Source: Chryseobacterium sp. HSC-36S06 (lineage in GTDB: Bacteria > Bacteroidota > Bacteroidia > Flavobacteriales > Weeksellaceae). From it: a stretch of 64,000 nt of DNA. Below, one piece after another: positions 27,613 to 35,697 of the stretch (within the stretch, counting starts at the first letter, position 1; each line of letters opens with the position of its first letter). The translations under genes were made by a program, and so were the position numbers. The notes under the pieces were generated by a model. It ran no database searches, was not told the DNA's origin, and saw only the letters and a program-made list of their open reading frames with translations. The stretch spans positions 558,001 to 622,000 of the forward strand of contig NZ_JALJZX010000001.1 of assembly GCF_024171485.1 (NCBI RefSeq), written 5' to 3'.

Positions 27613-27625
27613 TGATTCAGAATCA
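27613..27625. promoter_or_regulatory. Perfect 13-bp palindrome upstream of ccoS
   Basis: TGATTCAGAATCA is a perfect odd-length palindrome in the 172-nt ccoI-ccoS gap. The TGAT/ATCA half-sites are those of FNR-type boxes, but spacing is five rather than four. It lies about 120 nt upstream of the TAAATTTG before ccoS. Confidence 0.35.
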
Positions 27626-27735
27626 AAAGTTTACGCAAGGTCTCATTATTATTTAGAGGGATTTTAAATTAACAAACTTTAACGTTTCTTGAGGAATATC
27701 ATATTTTTTGAGTAAATTTGAACCGGTTTATCCCT

Positions 27736-27743
27736 AAATTTGC
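27736..27743 (+). promoter_or_regulatory. -7 element TAAATTTG of the ccoS-ccoNOQP operon
   Basis: Perfect TAnnTTTG match a few bases before the ccoS ATG at 27751. A second TAAATTTG lies at 27713-27720. Either or both may be used; the first has a TTG about 21 nt upstream. Confidence 0.5.
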
Positions 27744-27750
27744 ACCGCAC

Positions 27751-27963
27751 ATGGATATATTATATTTAATGATTCTTTGCAGCGTGTCGCTGGCCGTAGT
27801 CTTTTTGATTGTTTTTATCATCAACGTAAAAAAAGGCCAGTTCGAGGACGATGAATCCCCTGCGGTAAGAATCCTGCTTGATTCAGAAATCATAAAAGAG
27901 GAACCTGAATCCGATCAAGAAAAACCAGAATTAAAAAATAAAACAGAAGCAAAAAGTGATTAG
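27751..27963 (+). CDS. ccoS: CcoS, cbb3 oxidase assembly protein
   Basis: 70 aa from the ATG at 27751; an in-frame TTG at 27718 lies within a promoter element and is rejected. One N-terminal transmembrane helix (about residues 2-24) ends in the conserved VKKGQFEDDESPAVRIL segment typical of CcoS (Gly-Gln-Phe-x-Asp), followed by an acidic tail. CcoS is needed for inserting haem and copper in the catalytic subunit. It ends 5 nt before ccoNO. Confidence 0.9.
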   Translation: MDILYLMILCSVSLAVVFLIVFIINVKKGQFEDDESPAVRILLDSEIIKEEPESDQEKPELKNKTEAKSD

Positions 27964-27968
27964 TTAAT

Positions 27969-30248
27969 ATGGAAACACAAAAGTTTAGTTATGACAACAG
28001 TATTGTGCGGGCGTTTCTTTATGCAACCGTGGTCTTCGGGCTTGTAGGTTTTTTATTGGGACTTACTGCCGCATGGATGCTTTTCTATCCGGAACTGCCT
28101 GAATTTTTTCTCGGAACCGATGATCCAACGATCGTAAGTTTACAAAGCGGTAACCTGCAGGGACTTATTAATTCTCAGGGTGCATTTGGTTTTGGCCGGA
28201 TCAGGATGCTGCATACCAGCGCGGTAATCTTCGCATTCGTCTGCAACGGTTTTTTTGCAGGTGCGTACTACTCAATGCAGCGTTTGCTTAAAACCAGAAT
28301 GTACAGCGATACCCTTTCATGGATTCACTTCTGGGGATGGCAGCTGATGATTGTAGCTGTTGTGATCACTTTCCTCATGGGAATCAATACTTCCAAAGAA
28401 TATGCAGAGCACGAATGGCCTATTGATATTTTAATTACCATTATCTGGGTGATTTTCGGTATCAATATGTTCGGAACCATCGCAAAAAGAAGAGTGCGTC
28501 ACCTTTATGTTGCAATCTGGTTCTATCTTGGAACTTGGGTAGCGATCGCAATGCTTCATATTTTCAATAACTTAGAGGTTCCTTTGTCTTTCGTAGGCTG
28601 GAAATCATACTCTGCTTATGCAGGGGTAAAAGATGCATTAGTACAGTGGTGGTACGGCCATAACGCGGTAGCTTTTGTATTGACAACGCCAGTTCTCGGT
28701 TTGATGTATTATTTCTTACCTAAAGCAGCCAACAGACCTGTATTCTCTTATAAATTATCGATTATTCACTTCTGGTCACTAATATTTGTTTATATCTGGG
28801 CTGGTCCTCACCACTTACAGTATACTGCAGTACCGGGCTGGGCGCAGGCTTTGGCAACAGGATTCTCTATTATGCTTATTGCACCATCTTGGGGAGGAAT
28901 GCTGAACGGACTTCTTACTTTAAGAGGCGCTTGGGACAAAGTTCGTGAAGATCCGGTTCTTAAATTCTTTGTTGTTGCAGTTACCTGTTATGGTATGGCA
29001 ACTTTTGAAGGACCTCTTTTAGCTACAAAAACACTTAACAAAATCGGTCACTATACAGACTGGGTTATCGGTCACGTTCATGTTGGAGCCCTTGGGTGGA
29101 ACGGATTTATGACATTCGGTATGGTATACTTCTTATTACCGATCCTATGGCGAACAAAACTTTGGTCTGTTAAATTAGCTAACTGGCATTTCTGGTTAGG
29201 TACTTTAGGAATTATTTTCTATGCGGTTCCTTTATATATCGCAGGATTTACACAAGGTTTGATGTGGAAACAATTTAATCCAGACGGAACTTTAGTTTAT
29301 AAAAACTGGCTTGATACTGTTACAGCAATTATTCCATATTACCAAATGAGATTTGTGGGTGGATTACTATATATTTCCGGAGCGGTTTTAATGGTTATAA
29401 ATCTTATTGCTACAGTAAGACAGGGATCTTTCCAGAAAGAAGTTCCTGCAGAAGCACCAGCTTTGGCAAATGTTACCAAGAAAAGAAAAGAGGGAGAAGG
29501 ACTTCACTTATGGTTAGAAAGAACTCCTATACTTTTAACAGTGCTTTCCTTTGTAGCGGTGGCAATTGGGGGTTTCATAGAGATTGTTCCTACGCTGGCA
29601 ATTAAGGATAATGTTCCTACCATTGCTGCAGTAAAACCATACTCACCATTAGAACTTGAAGGTCGAGACCTTTATATCAGAGAAGGATGTAATTCATGTC
29701 ACTCCCAAATGATCAGACCTTTCCGAGATGAGGTGGTAAGATTTAACGGGAAAAACGGACAGTACTCCAAAGCAGGTGAATTTGTTTACGACAGACCATT
29801 CCTTTGGGGTTCCAAGAGAACCGGTCCGGATTTGCACCGTCAGGGTGGTAAGAACCCAAGTTCATGGCATTACAAACACATGCTTAATCCAAGGGTTACT
29901 TCAGCAGGATCAATTATGCCACGATATCCATGGTTAATAGCCAACGATCTGGACAGAAGTAAAATGGTGGATAAAGTGAAACTGATGAAAAATGCATTTG
30001 ATGTTCCTTATTCAACTGCGCAGATAGATTCAGCAGATCAGTGGGCAGATAACCAGGCAGCATTTATTGTTAAGCAGATTTATTCTGAAGCAGCTGATGT
30101 GAAACTGGCTTATGAGCAGAGAAAAGCCGCTGAAGGCGCGAACTTTACCCCACTTGAAAAGAAAGAGATTGTTGCTTTGATTGCTTACCTGCAAAGATTA
30201 GGTACAGATATTAAAACTACAGAAATTAAAACAGCAAGTTCAAATTAA
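27969..30248 (+). CDS. ccoN: CcoN-CcoO fused catalytic/cytochrome c subunit of cbb3 oxidase
   Basis: 759 aa. The N-terminal about 500 residues are CcoN (haem-copper oxidase subunit I) with multiple membrane helices and histidine ligands RMLHTSAV, YGHNAVAF, GPHHLQYT and HYTDWVIGHVHVG. A linker and one further helix (about residues 518-535) lead to a CcoO domain with the c-type haem motif CNSCH at 574-578 and a distal SAGSIMPRYPW Met. In proteobacteria CcoN and CcoO are separate; the fusion is known in Bacteroidota. It reduces oxygen to water at low oxygen tension and pumps protons. Confidence 0.95.
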   Translation: METQKFSYDNSIVRAFLYATVVFGLVGFLLGLTAAWMLFYPELPEFFLGTDDPTIVSLQSGNLQGLINSQGAFGFGRIRMLHTSAVIFAFVCNGFFAGAYYSMQRLLKTRMYSDTLSWIHFWGWQLMIVAVVITFLMGINTSKEYAEHEWPIDILITIIWVIFGINMFGTIAKRRVRHLYVAIWFYLGTWVAIAMLHIFNNLEVPLSFVGWKSYSAYAGVKDALVQWWYGHNAVAFVLTTPVLGLMYYFLPKAANRPVFSYKLSIIHFWSLIFVYIWAGPHHLQYTAVPGWAQALATGFSIMLIAPSWGGMLNGLLTLRGAWDKVREDPVLKFFVVAVTCYGMATFEGPLLATKTLNKIGHYTDWVIGHVHVGALGWNGFMTFGMVYFLLPILWRTKLWSVKLANWHFWLGTLGIIFYAVPLYIAGFTQGLMWKQFNPDGTLVYKNWLDTVTAIIPYYQMRFVGGLLYISGAVLMVINLIATVRQGSFQKEVPAEAPALANVTKKRKEGEGLHLWLERTPILLTVLSFVAVAIGGFIEIVPTLAIKDNVPTIAAVKPYSPLELEGRDLYIREGCNSCHSQMIRPFRDEVVRFNGKNGQYSKAGEFVYDRPFLWGSKRTGPDLHRQGGKNPSSWHYKHMLNPRVTSAGSIMPRYPWLIANDLDRSKMVDKVKLMKNAFDVPYSTAQIDSADQWADNQAAFIVKQIYSEAADVKLAYEQRKAAEGANFTPLEKKEIVALIAYLQRLGTDIKTTEIKTASSN

Positions 30249-30267
30249 TCATTAAAAAAGTGCCTAA

Positions 30268-30459
30268 ATGATACCACAAAATGTAAAAGATATTCTTTCC
30301 AACGGCGAAAATGTCGGTTTTTACCAGACATTGGCAATGTTGCTGTTTCTTTTCTTTTTTCTGGGGATTGTGTACTATGTTTTTTCACGTCCGAAGAAAC
30401 ATTATGATGAAGAGGCCAACGCACCTTTAGATGATGATATTGAAGATAAAAACTTATAA
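30268..30459 (+). CDS. ccoQ: CcoQ, small cbb3 oxidase subunit
   Basis: 63 aa. One transmembrane helix (about residues 21-41, LAMLLFLFFFLGIVYYVF) followed by SRPKKHYDEEANAPLDDD, the typical short cytoplasmic tail of CcoQ/subunit IV. It stabilises the oxidase complex. Position between ccoNO and ccoP (19 nt on each side) supports the call. Confidence 0.88.
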   Translation: MIPQNVKDILSNGENVGFYQTLAMLLFLFFFLGIVYYVFSRPKKHYDEEANAPLDDDIEDKNL

Positions 30460-30478
30460 TTTTATAAACTAACCCACA

Positions 30479-31357
30479 ATGAAACAAAGAACACCGGTTT
30501 ATATAACCATTCTCATTATAGTGTGCCTATTATATATTGTACTCTATATGTTTGTTCAGAATTCTTCTTTCCTGTCATCACCATATTTTTGGGGAACAGT
30601 AATCATTGCTGCAATAATAGCACTGATTCAGCACTCAATTGGTGATCTGGTTGAAAACGCAAAGTTTAAAGCGCTTTCAGAAGAAGATAAGAAATTGTAT
30701 ATAGAATCTAAAAAAGTGCCTTATTTTAAAGCGCTTTATAACAGTGCATTTAAAAAACAGTCAGCCACAGAAGAGAAAGATATACTTATCGACCATGGTT
30801 TTGATGGGATTATGGAGTTGGATAACCAGTTGCCAAAATGGTGGTTGGGGCTATTCTGGTTCGGTGTTGCTTATTGTGCGGTGTATATGGTTTCGTATTT
30901 CTTGACAGATTTTGCGCATCAGGGTGTTGAATATGACGAAGAATACAAGGCGCAGACTGCAAGCATTGCTGAGTATATGAAGAATACTCCGCCTCCAACA
31001 ATTGAAAACGCCGTTTACTCACCGGATAATATTGCGGCGGGTGAAGAGGTTTTCAAAACGAACTGTGTATCGTGTCACAGTGACGGAGGTAAAGGTGGAA
31101 TCGGTCCGAACTTAACAGATAACACATGGATTAACCAGCCGGAGAAAACTTTGTTCAAGAATGTATTCCATATGGTTGAAAACGGAAGTCCGAATAATCC
31201 AACAATGCAGGCATTCGGGAAAAACGGTGTCCTTACAGGATTCGATATTCAGAATGTAGCGGCATATATTTATCACATTAACCAGGAGCAGCCACCTGTA
31301 ACACAGGATAAAGGAGGTGCAGCACCACAGGGTACACCAGCAAACTGGGAGAAATAA
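30479..31357 (+). CDS. ccoP: CcoP, cbb3 oxidase cytochrome c subunit (mono-haem)
   Basis: 292 aa. Two N-terminal helices (about residues 7-25 and 36-52) precede the CcoP_N segment (GFDGIMELDNQLPKWWLGLFWFGVAYCAVYMVSYF), then a periplasmic cytochrome c domain with one haem motif CVSCH at 196-200 and a downstream Met in NPTMQAFG. Proteobacterial CcoP normally carries two haems; only one is present here. The N-terminal extension before CcoP_N is longer than usual. It accepts electrons from soluble or membrane cytochromes. Confidence 0.93.
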   Translation: MKQRTPVYITILIIVCLLYIVLYMFVQNSSFLSSPYFWGTVIIAAIIALIQHSIGDLVENAKFKALSEEDKKLYIESKKVPYFKALYNSAFKKQSATEEKDILIDHGFDGIMELDNQLPKWWLGLFWFGVAYCAVYMVSYFLTDFAHQGVEYDEEYKAQTASIAEYMKNTPPPTIENAVYSPDNIAAGEEVFKTNCVSCHSDGGKGGIGPNLTDNTWINQPEKTLFKNVFHMVENGSPNNPTMQAFGKNGVLTGFDIQNVAAYIYHINQEQPPVTQDKGGAAPQGTPANWEK

Positions 31358-31379
31358 AGTTTAACATAATCTGTATAAC

Positions 31380-31406
31380 TTGAAAAAACATAATTCGTTA
31401 TCTTTG
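31380..31406 (+). promoter_or_regulatory. Promoter of ccoG
   Basis: TTG (31380-31382), 16-nt spacer, TATCTTTG (31399-31406), 50 nt before the ccoG ATG. It matches the flavobacterial promoter pattern. Confidence 0.6.
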
Positions 31407-31428
31407 TAAAAGCAGATAACGGATTATG
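31389..31428. repeat. 15-bp inverted repeat over the ccoG promoter
   Basis: CATAATTCGTTATCT (31389-31403) and AGATAACGGATTATG (31414-31428) are complementary at 14 of 15 positions, the other being G-T, with a 10-nt spacer. It overlaps the -7 element and the expected start of transcription. It could be an operator, or the terminator of the ccoSNOQP operon, since TTTTTCGTTTTA follows. Confidence 0.75.
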
Positions 31429-31456
31429 TTTTTCGTTTTAAAAAATAGTAAGAAAA

Positions 31457-32905
31457 ATGTCGGAAGATCAGAACTTCAGAGGCGGACAGGGGCAAGTTGT
31501 AGAAGCAGAAACTTTCAGAGATTCTGTGGGAACCATGGATCAGGCAGGGAAACGACGGTGGGTATTCCCCCGAAAACCCAGCGGAAGATATACCAATTAC
31601 CGTACTCTTGTAGCCTGGTTTCTTCTGGCAATTTTCTTTGCACTTCCGTTCATAAAAGTTAACGGTAATCCTTTCCTTCTCATAAATGTAGTCGACCGGC
31701 AGTTTTTCATTGGTGGCCAGCCATTTTACCTCCAGGATTTTTTCATTCTCGCACTGGGAGCTATCACCTCAATCGTATTTATTATTTTATTTACTGTTGT
31801 TTTCGGAAGGATATTCTGTGGATGGATCTGTCCTCAAACTATCTTCCTCGAAATGATTTTCCGTAAAATTGATTACCTGATCGAGGGAGACCGTAACAAA
31901 CAGATGAAACTCGACCGTCAGGAATGGAATTCAGAGAAGATATGGAAGCGCTCTTTAAAATGGTCTGTTTTTATTGTCATTTCACTCATCATCACCCATT
32001 GGATGTTTATGTATATTGTGGGGTATCAGGGTGTCTTTAAAATGATTAAAGAAGGGCCCTTCACCAACTTTACGAGTTTTCTGGTGATGATTATTTTCAC
32101 TGCTGCATTTTATTTCACCTTTGCATGGTTCAGAGAGCAGGTTTGTACCCTCGTTTGTCCTTATGGCAGATTGCAGGGCGTACTCATCGATAAGCAGACC
32201 ATCAATGTATATTACGATTTTAAAAGAGGTGAAAACCGCGCAAAATGGCGAAAAGGCGAAGACAGAAGGGCAGGTGGAAAAGGAGACTGTATCGACTGTA
32301 ATCAATGTGTTGTTGTATGTCCTACAGGAATTGACATCAGAGATGGTCAGCAGTTGGAATGTGTTAACTGTACCGCCTGTATTGATGCCTGTGATGAAGT
32401 GATGGTAAAGGTTGGACTCCCGAAAGGTCTTATTCGCTATGCGACCGAAGATGAGATCGAGAAAGAGACTAAGTTTAAGTTTACAGGAAGAATGCAGGCA
32501 TACTCTGTCGTGCTGCTTCTCATGATTGGATTTTTAGGTTTTCTTCTGAACAACCGGGGTTCAATGGAGGCTAAGTTTATTAAACCTGCTGGCTCATCAT
32601 TCTTCGTGAGAGACGGAAAAATAAACAATACCTATAATTATACGTTCCTTAATAAATCCAACAGAGATCAGCTGGTTACAATCAAAATCATCGAGCCGCT
32701 TCACGGTGAAATTACGATAAGTGATACCAATAAGATTCTTCTCAAAAAAGATCAGATGACCAAAGGAACGGTAAATGTTAGTTTCCCTGAAAAAGAAGTA
32801 AAACTGTCGAAACAAAATGTAATAATCGGCGTTTACGATCAGAAAGGTGAACTTCTCGACACCTTCGAAACGTATTTTGAAGGTCCATTTAAATTCCAAT
32901 TTTAA
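31457..32905 (+). CDS. ccoG: CcoG, cbb3 oxidase accessory ferredoxin-like protein
   Basis: 482 aa. Membrane helices with a Cys-rich FCGWICPQTIF, a second set CTLVCPYGRLQG, and two 4Fe-4S ferredoxin motifs CIDCNQCVVVCPTGIDIRDG / CVNCTACIDACD, followed by one more helix and a C-terminal periplasmic Ig-like domain (KSNRDQLVTIKI...PEKEVKLSKQNVIIGVYD). CcoG (RdxA/FixG) reduces Cu(II) to Cu(I) during oxidase assembly. It has its own promoter. fixH follows after 2 nt. Confidence 0.93.
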   Translation: MSEDQNFRGGQGQVVEAETFRDSVGTMDQAGKRRWVFPRKPSGRYTNYRTLVAWFLLAIFFALPFIKVNGNPFLLINVVDRQFFIGGQPFYLQDFFILALGAITSIVFIILFTVVFGRIFCGWICPQTIFLEMIFRKIDYLIEGDRNKQMKLDRQEWNSEKIWKRSLKWSVFIVISLIITHWMFMYIVGYQGVFKMIKEGPFTNFTSFLVMIIFTAAFYFTFAWFREQVCTLVCPYGRLQGVLIDKQTINVYYDFKRGENRAKWRKGEDRRAGGKGDCIDCNQCVVVCPTGIDIRDGQQLECVNCTACIDACDEVMVKVGLPKGLIRYATEDEIEKETKFKFTGRMQAYSVVLLLMIGFLGFLLNNRGSMEAKFIKPAGSSFFVRDGKINNTYNYTFLNKSNRDQLVTIKIIEPLHGEITISDTNKILLKKDQMTKGTVNVSFPEKEVKLSKQNVIIGVYDQKGELLDTFETYFEGPFKFQF

Positions 32906-32907
32906 TT

Positions 32908-33363
32908 ATGTTCAAAAATTTTAGCTGGGGACACGGTGTTATTGTAGCGCTTGGCTTATTTATGTCCTTTATTTTATTTATGATTTTCGTGTATTCGAAC
33001 GGGATGCAAAACTCCGAACTTATTTCCGACAGTTATTATGAAGATGAACTTGCGTATCAGGAAATCATCGATGCTAAAAATAACGCGGATTTGCTTAGCG
33101 AAAAACCAGTTTATATACAGAATGCTGCGGGAATAACCTTAACCATTCCACAAAATGTGAAGCCTGAAAATTCAAATGTTCATTTTGAACTTTTCAGAAC
33201 CGATGATTCCAATCTTGATGTAAAAAAAGACATCACGCTTGATGGTAAAAACCAGTTTCAGATTCCTGCAAAAGTGATTTTCCCAGGCTCATATACTTTA
33301 AAAGTGAAATGGGAAAACAATAAAAAACCTTATCAGGTCGATTACGACATCCAATGGAAATAG
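32908..33363 (+). CDS. fixH: FixH/CcoH family protein
   Basis: 151 aa. One N-terminal transmembrane helix (about residues 9-28, GVIVALGLFMSFILFMIFVYS) and a periplasmic beta domain with the FixH-like pattern SYYEDELAYQEIIDAKNNA near residue 42. The family assists cbb3 oxidase assembly or stability. It is coupled to ccoG (2 nt) and overlaps the next gene by 10 nt. Confidence 0.85.
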   Translation: MFKNFSWGHGVIVALGLFMSFILFMIFVYSNGMQNSELISDSYYEDELAYQEIIDAKNNADLLSEKPVYIQNAAGITLTIPQNVKPENSNVHFELFRTDDSNLDVKKDITLDGKNQFQIPAKVIFPGSYTLKVKWENNKKPYQVDYDIQWK

Positions 33364-34097
33364 CACTTATTTTTTCTGCTCTGGCTTTGGGATTCGCTTC
33401 GGGTTTCCACTGTATCGGTATGTGCGGTCCTATAGCGCTGTCATTGGGTTTAACCAAGAAGCAGGCAACCAATTATTATCTTCAGAACCTAACTTACCAG
33501 TTTGGGCGAATTGTCACCTATTCATTATTAGGAGCGTTGCTGGGTATTTTAGGTAAAGGTTTTGAGATGGCCGGATTTCAGAAATATTTAACGATTCTTG
33601 CCGGGATTCTCCTCGTGATCATGGCAGTGTTTTCTTTTGGCGGTAAAGATTTTGCTTCTAAAATTCCGTTTTTATCAAAGTTTCTTTTCAAGGTGAAAAT
33701 GAATCTTGGAAAATTTATGCAGAAGGCTGATTACAGATCGCGTTTCAGCACCGGAATTCTTAACGGTTTTTTACCGTGCGGCATGGTTTACATGGCGCTT
33801 ACAGCAAGTTTGGCAGCTGGCGGAATATGGCAGGGGGCCACTTTTATGGCATTGTTTGGTCTTGGAACTTTACCATTCATGTTTTTTGTTGTTTTGCTCG
33901 GGAACTTGATGACTACAGCATTCAGAATCAGAATCCTGAAATTCGTTCCAGTGATGATGCTCGTTTTAGGCGGACTTTTCATCCTTCGCGGTCTGGAACT
34001 CGGGATTCCATATATTTCTCCAAAAGAGGAGGCATTACACATCATTCATAACGATTCTCCGGAACATCAGCAGGGCAATCACGAAACCTGTCATTAA
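33354..34097 (+). CDS. TauE/SafE-family (CcoA-neighbour type) membrane protein
   Basis: 247 aa with about six membrane helices. Signature motifs of the cbb3-linked SafE branch are FHCIGMCGPIALSLG near the N terminus and NGFLPCGMVYMAL in the middle, each with cysteine and methionine that could bind metal. The C-terminal tail is His-rich (HIIHNDSPEHQQGNHETCH), again suitable for metal. It overlaps fixH by 10 nt (33354-33363). This family commonly sits with cco genes and may move copper; the usual 'sulfite exporter' name is not supported by the context. Confidence 0.82.
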   Translation: MEIALIFSALALGFASGFHCIGMCGPIALSLGLTKKQATNYYLQNLTYQFGRIVTYSLLGALLGILGKGFEMAGFQKYLTILAGILLVIMAVFSFGGKDFASKIPFLSKFLFKVKMNLGKFMQKADYRSRFSTGILNGFLPCGMVYMALTASLAAGGIWQGATFMALFGLGTLPFMFFVVLLGNLMTTAFRIRILKFVPVMMLVLGGLFILRGLELGIPYISPKEEALHIIHNDSPEHQQGNHETCH

Positions 34098-34102
34098 ATA
34101 TG

Positions 34103-34110
34103 TATATTTG
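34103..34110 (+). promoter_or_regulatory. -7 element TATATTTG before the 34127 gene
   Basis: Perfect TAnnTTTG, 16 nt before the ATG, just after the cbb3 locus. Confidence 0.5.
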
Positions 34111-34126
34111 AATCTAAACAAAACGA

Positions 34127-34756
34127 ATGGATTCAAAATTTACTTTCTTCCTGCTTATAGTAAGTTCCATCATATTTTCTCAGAAAAAAAATGAAAAGTT
34201 TTTCGATGAAGATATTTCAATTAAATATGAAAAAGTGCCAGCTTCAGATGTTGGAATAGGAGTGATGGGAAGCTTCGACAAGCAGGCATATGCAACTTTT
34301 GTAGGAAGTAATGTCGCTGAGAAAAACCAGCAGTATTTTCATTATATCAAATTCAAGAGTATCAATTTCACTGAGAATTCATCACAAATTTACCTTTGCA
34401 TTTATAAAAACAACAGAGGTTTGCCGGGAGAAATACTTGAGGGTGCAAAGTTTCTTGTAAACATTCCAGCTCACAAGTCATTTGTTACTGCTGATTTATC
34501 AAAACTTAAAATTAAAGTTCCAGAGAACGGATATTTTGTCGGCTTTGAATGGGTTTTATCTAAAGAGAACGAAATGAAAGGTAAAATATCGGCTGCAAAA
34601 TTACCTTATAATCCTACAATTTCAGGCTTCACAGATAATAAGGTAAATCTTTATTCAAGGCGCAAAGAATGGAGAAGACAGCAAGATTCAGATCTCGTTG
34701 CAGGTTTAGCTCTGGAGATTTCTTATTTTCAACTTACTTCAGATAAAATCGAGTAA
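34127..34756 (+). CDS. Exported protein of unknown function
   Basis: 209 aa with an N-terminal signal peptide (MDSKFTFFLLIVSSIIFSQ) and a predicted all-beta body. Segments such as FHYIKFKSINFTEN, IYLCIYKNNRGLPGEIL and GYFVGFEWVL resemble a jelly-roll or carbohydrate-binding-like fold, but I do not recognise a family. No sorting domain or lipobox is visible. It has its own promoter element and is followed 76 nt later by a lipoprotein gene. Confidence 0.6.
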   Translation: MDSKFTFFLLIVSSIIFSQKKNEKFFDEDISIKYEKVPASDVGIGVMGSFDKQAYATFVGSNVAEKNQQYFHYIKFKSINFTENSSQIYLCIYKNNRGLPGEILEGAKFLVNIPAHKSFVTADLSKLKIKVPENGYFVGFEWVLSKENEMKGKISAAKLPYNPTISGFTDNKVNLYSRRKEWRRQQDSDLVAGLALEISYFQLTSDKIE

Positions 34757-34832
34757 GTTCTAAATTCAGTCACGATCATACCTTCTTTCCCACTTCTCTG
34801 AATTTTAACTTAGGTACAGAATTTGAATCTAA

Positions 34833-35648
34833 ATGCAGTACGTAAAAAAGAAAGAAATGATTAATCACGTAAGAAGTTGGGTGTCAGCGCTTGCAGTTGT
34901 TGTGTTGCAGTCGTGCTCTGTAAATACAGAAACTACTTATTATAAGGATGCAGCAACCAGTATGGAGTCCAACATTCTGATGGATCAAAGCATGCTCGGA
35001 ATGATGAATATGATGGGCGAGAATCAAGGTCTGATTAAAAATTCAAAAGAACTCAGCGCTCTTTCCACAGAATGGAAGAGTTTGTACGATATCCAGAAAG
35101 ACGGGAAAATTACGCTTAACAAAGATTCAGCTAAAGTGCTGCAGAAACTTTTTCTGAAAGTTAATAAAGAAAAAGGTGAAGTTTACGGACTTTCTTTAAA
35201 ATATGATAAACTTTTACCCGGAGAAATCGCCAGCCTTTTGTCACAGAGTAAACAGCTGAAAAACCTGCCTCTTCAGAACGTAGCAAGCTGGAATGGCAAA
35301 GTTCTGACCATTGACACCGATAAGTTCAATTCAACTGAATTCCTCAATGAAATCGCCAAAAATACACCAGACGAAGAAACTGATAAACCTCAATCCAAGA
35401 GCGATTCACTGGAGGCTTATGGACGACAAATGGCTCAGGGAATAGCCGGAATGATGAAGATGTTTAATATGAATCTTACGAGTACAATGAAATTTCAGAA
35501 ACCGATTAAGACGATCGTGGGCAAACATGATTTTGTGAAACAAATAGATAATAAAACCATACAGATCAGCGTCAGGAGCAAAGACTTGCTTGACGGCGGA
35601 AAAGCCCTTACCAACAAAGACCAAAAAATAATTATTACTACAGAATAA
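34833..35648 (+). CDS. Lipoprotein of unknown function
   Basis: 271 aa from the ATG at 34833, or 263 aa from the ATG at 34857, which starts the signal peptide directly (MINHVRSWVSALAVVVLQSC). The lipobox LQSC predicts a lipid-modified mature N terminus. The mature part is Met-rich near its start (MLGMMNMMGENQGL) and again later (GMMKMFNMN). I do not recognise a domain. An upstream AGAATTTG near 34816-34823 is a weak -7 match. A bidirectional terminator follows. Confidence 0.6.
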   Translation: MQYVKKKEMINHVRSWVSALAVVVLQSCSVNTETTYYKDAATSMESNILMDQSMLGMMNMMGENQGLIKNSKELSALSTEWKSLYDIQKDGKITLNKDSAKVLQKLFLKVNKEKGEVYGLSLKYDKLLPGEIASLLSQSKQLKNLPLQNVASWNGKVLTIDTDKFNSTEFLNEIAKNTPDEETDKPQSKSDSLEAYGRQMAQGIAGMMKMFNMNLTSTMKFQKPIKTIVGKHDFVKQIDNKTIQISVRSKDLLDGGKALTNKDQKIIITTE

Positions 35649-35680
35649 AAAAAACCACCGATATGCCGGTGGTTTTTTTG
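35646..35680. terminator. Bidirectional terminator between the lipoprotein gene and serS
   Basis: ACCACCG (35654-35660) pairs with CGGTGGT (35667-35673), 6-nt loop, flanked by eight or more A upstream and seven T downstream, so it has a U-tract on both strands. Confidence 0.92.
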
Positions 35681-35697
35681 TAAATATAAGTCACTTC

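Noticed and set aside
31426-31662. 78-codon frame overlapping the start of ccoG
   Set aside because: Different frame from ccoG, with no recognisable sequence; ccoG is supported by membrane and ferredoxin motifs.
33354-34097. Sulfite exporter
   Set aside because: The gene overlaps fixH in a cbb3 locus, has Cys/Met motifs and a His-rich tail; metal transport is more consistent than sulfite export.
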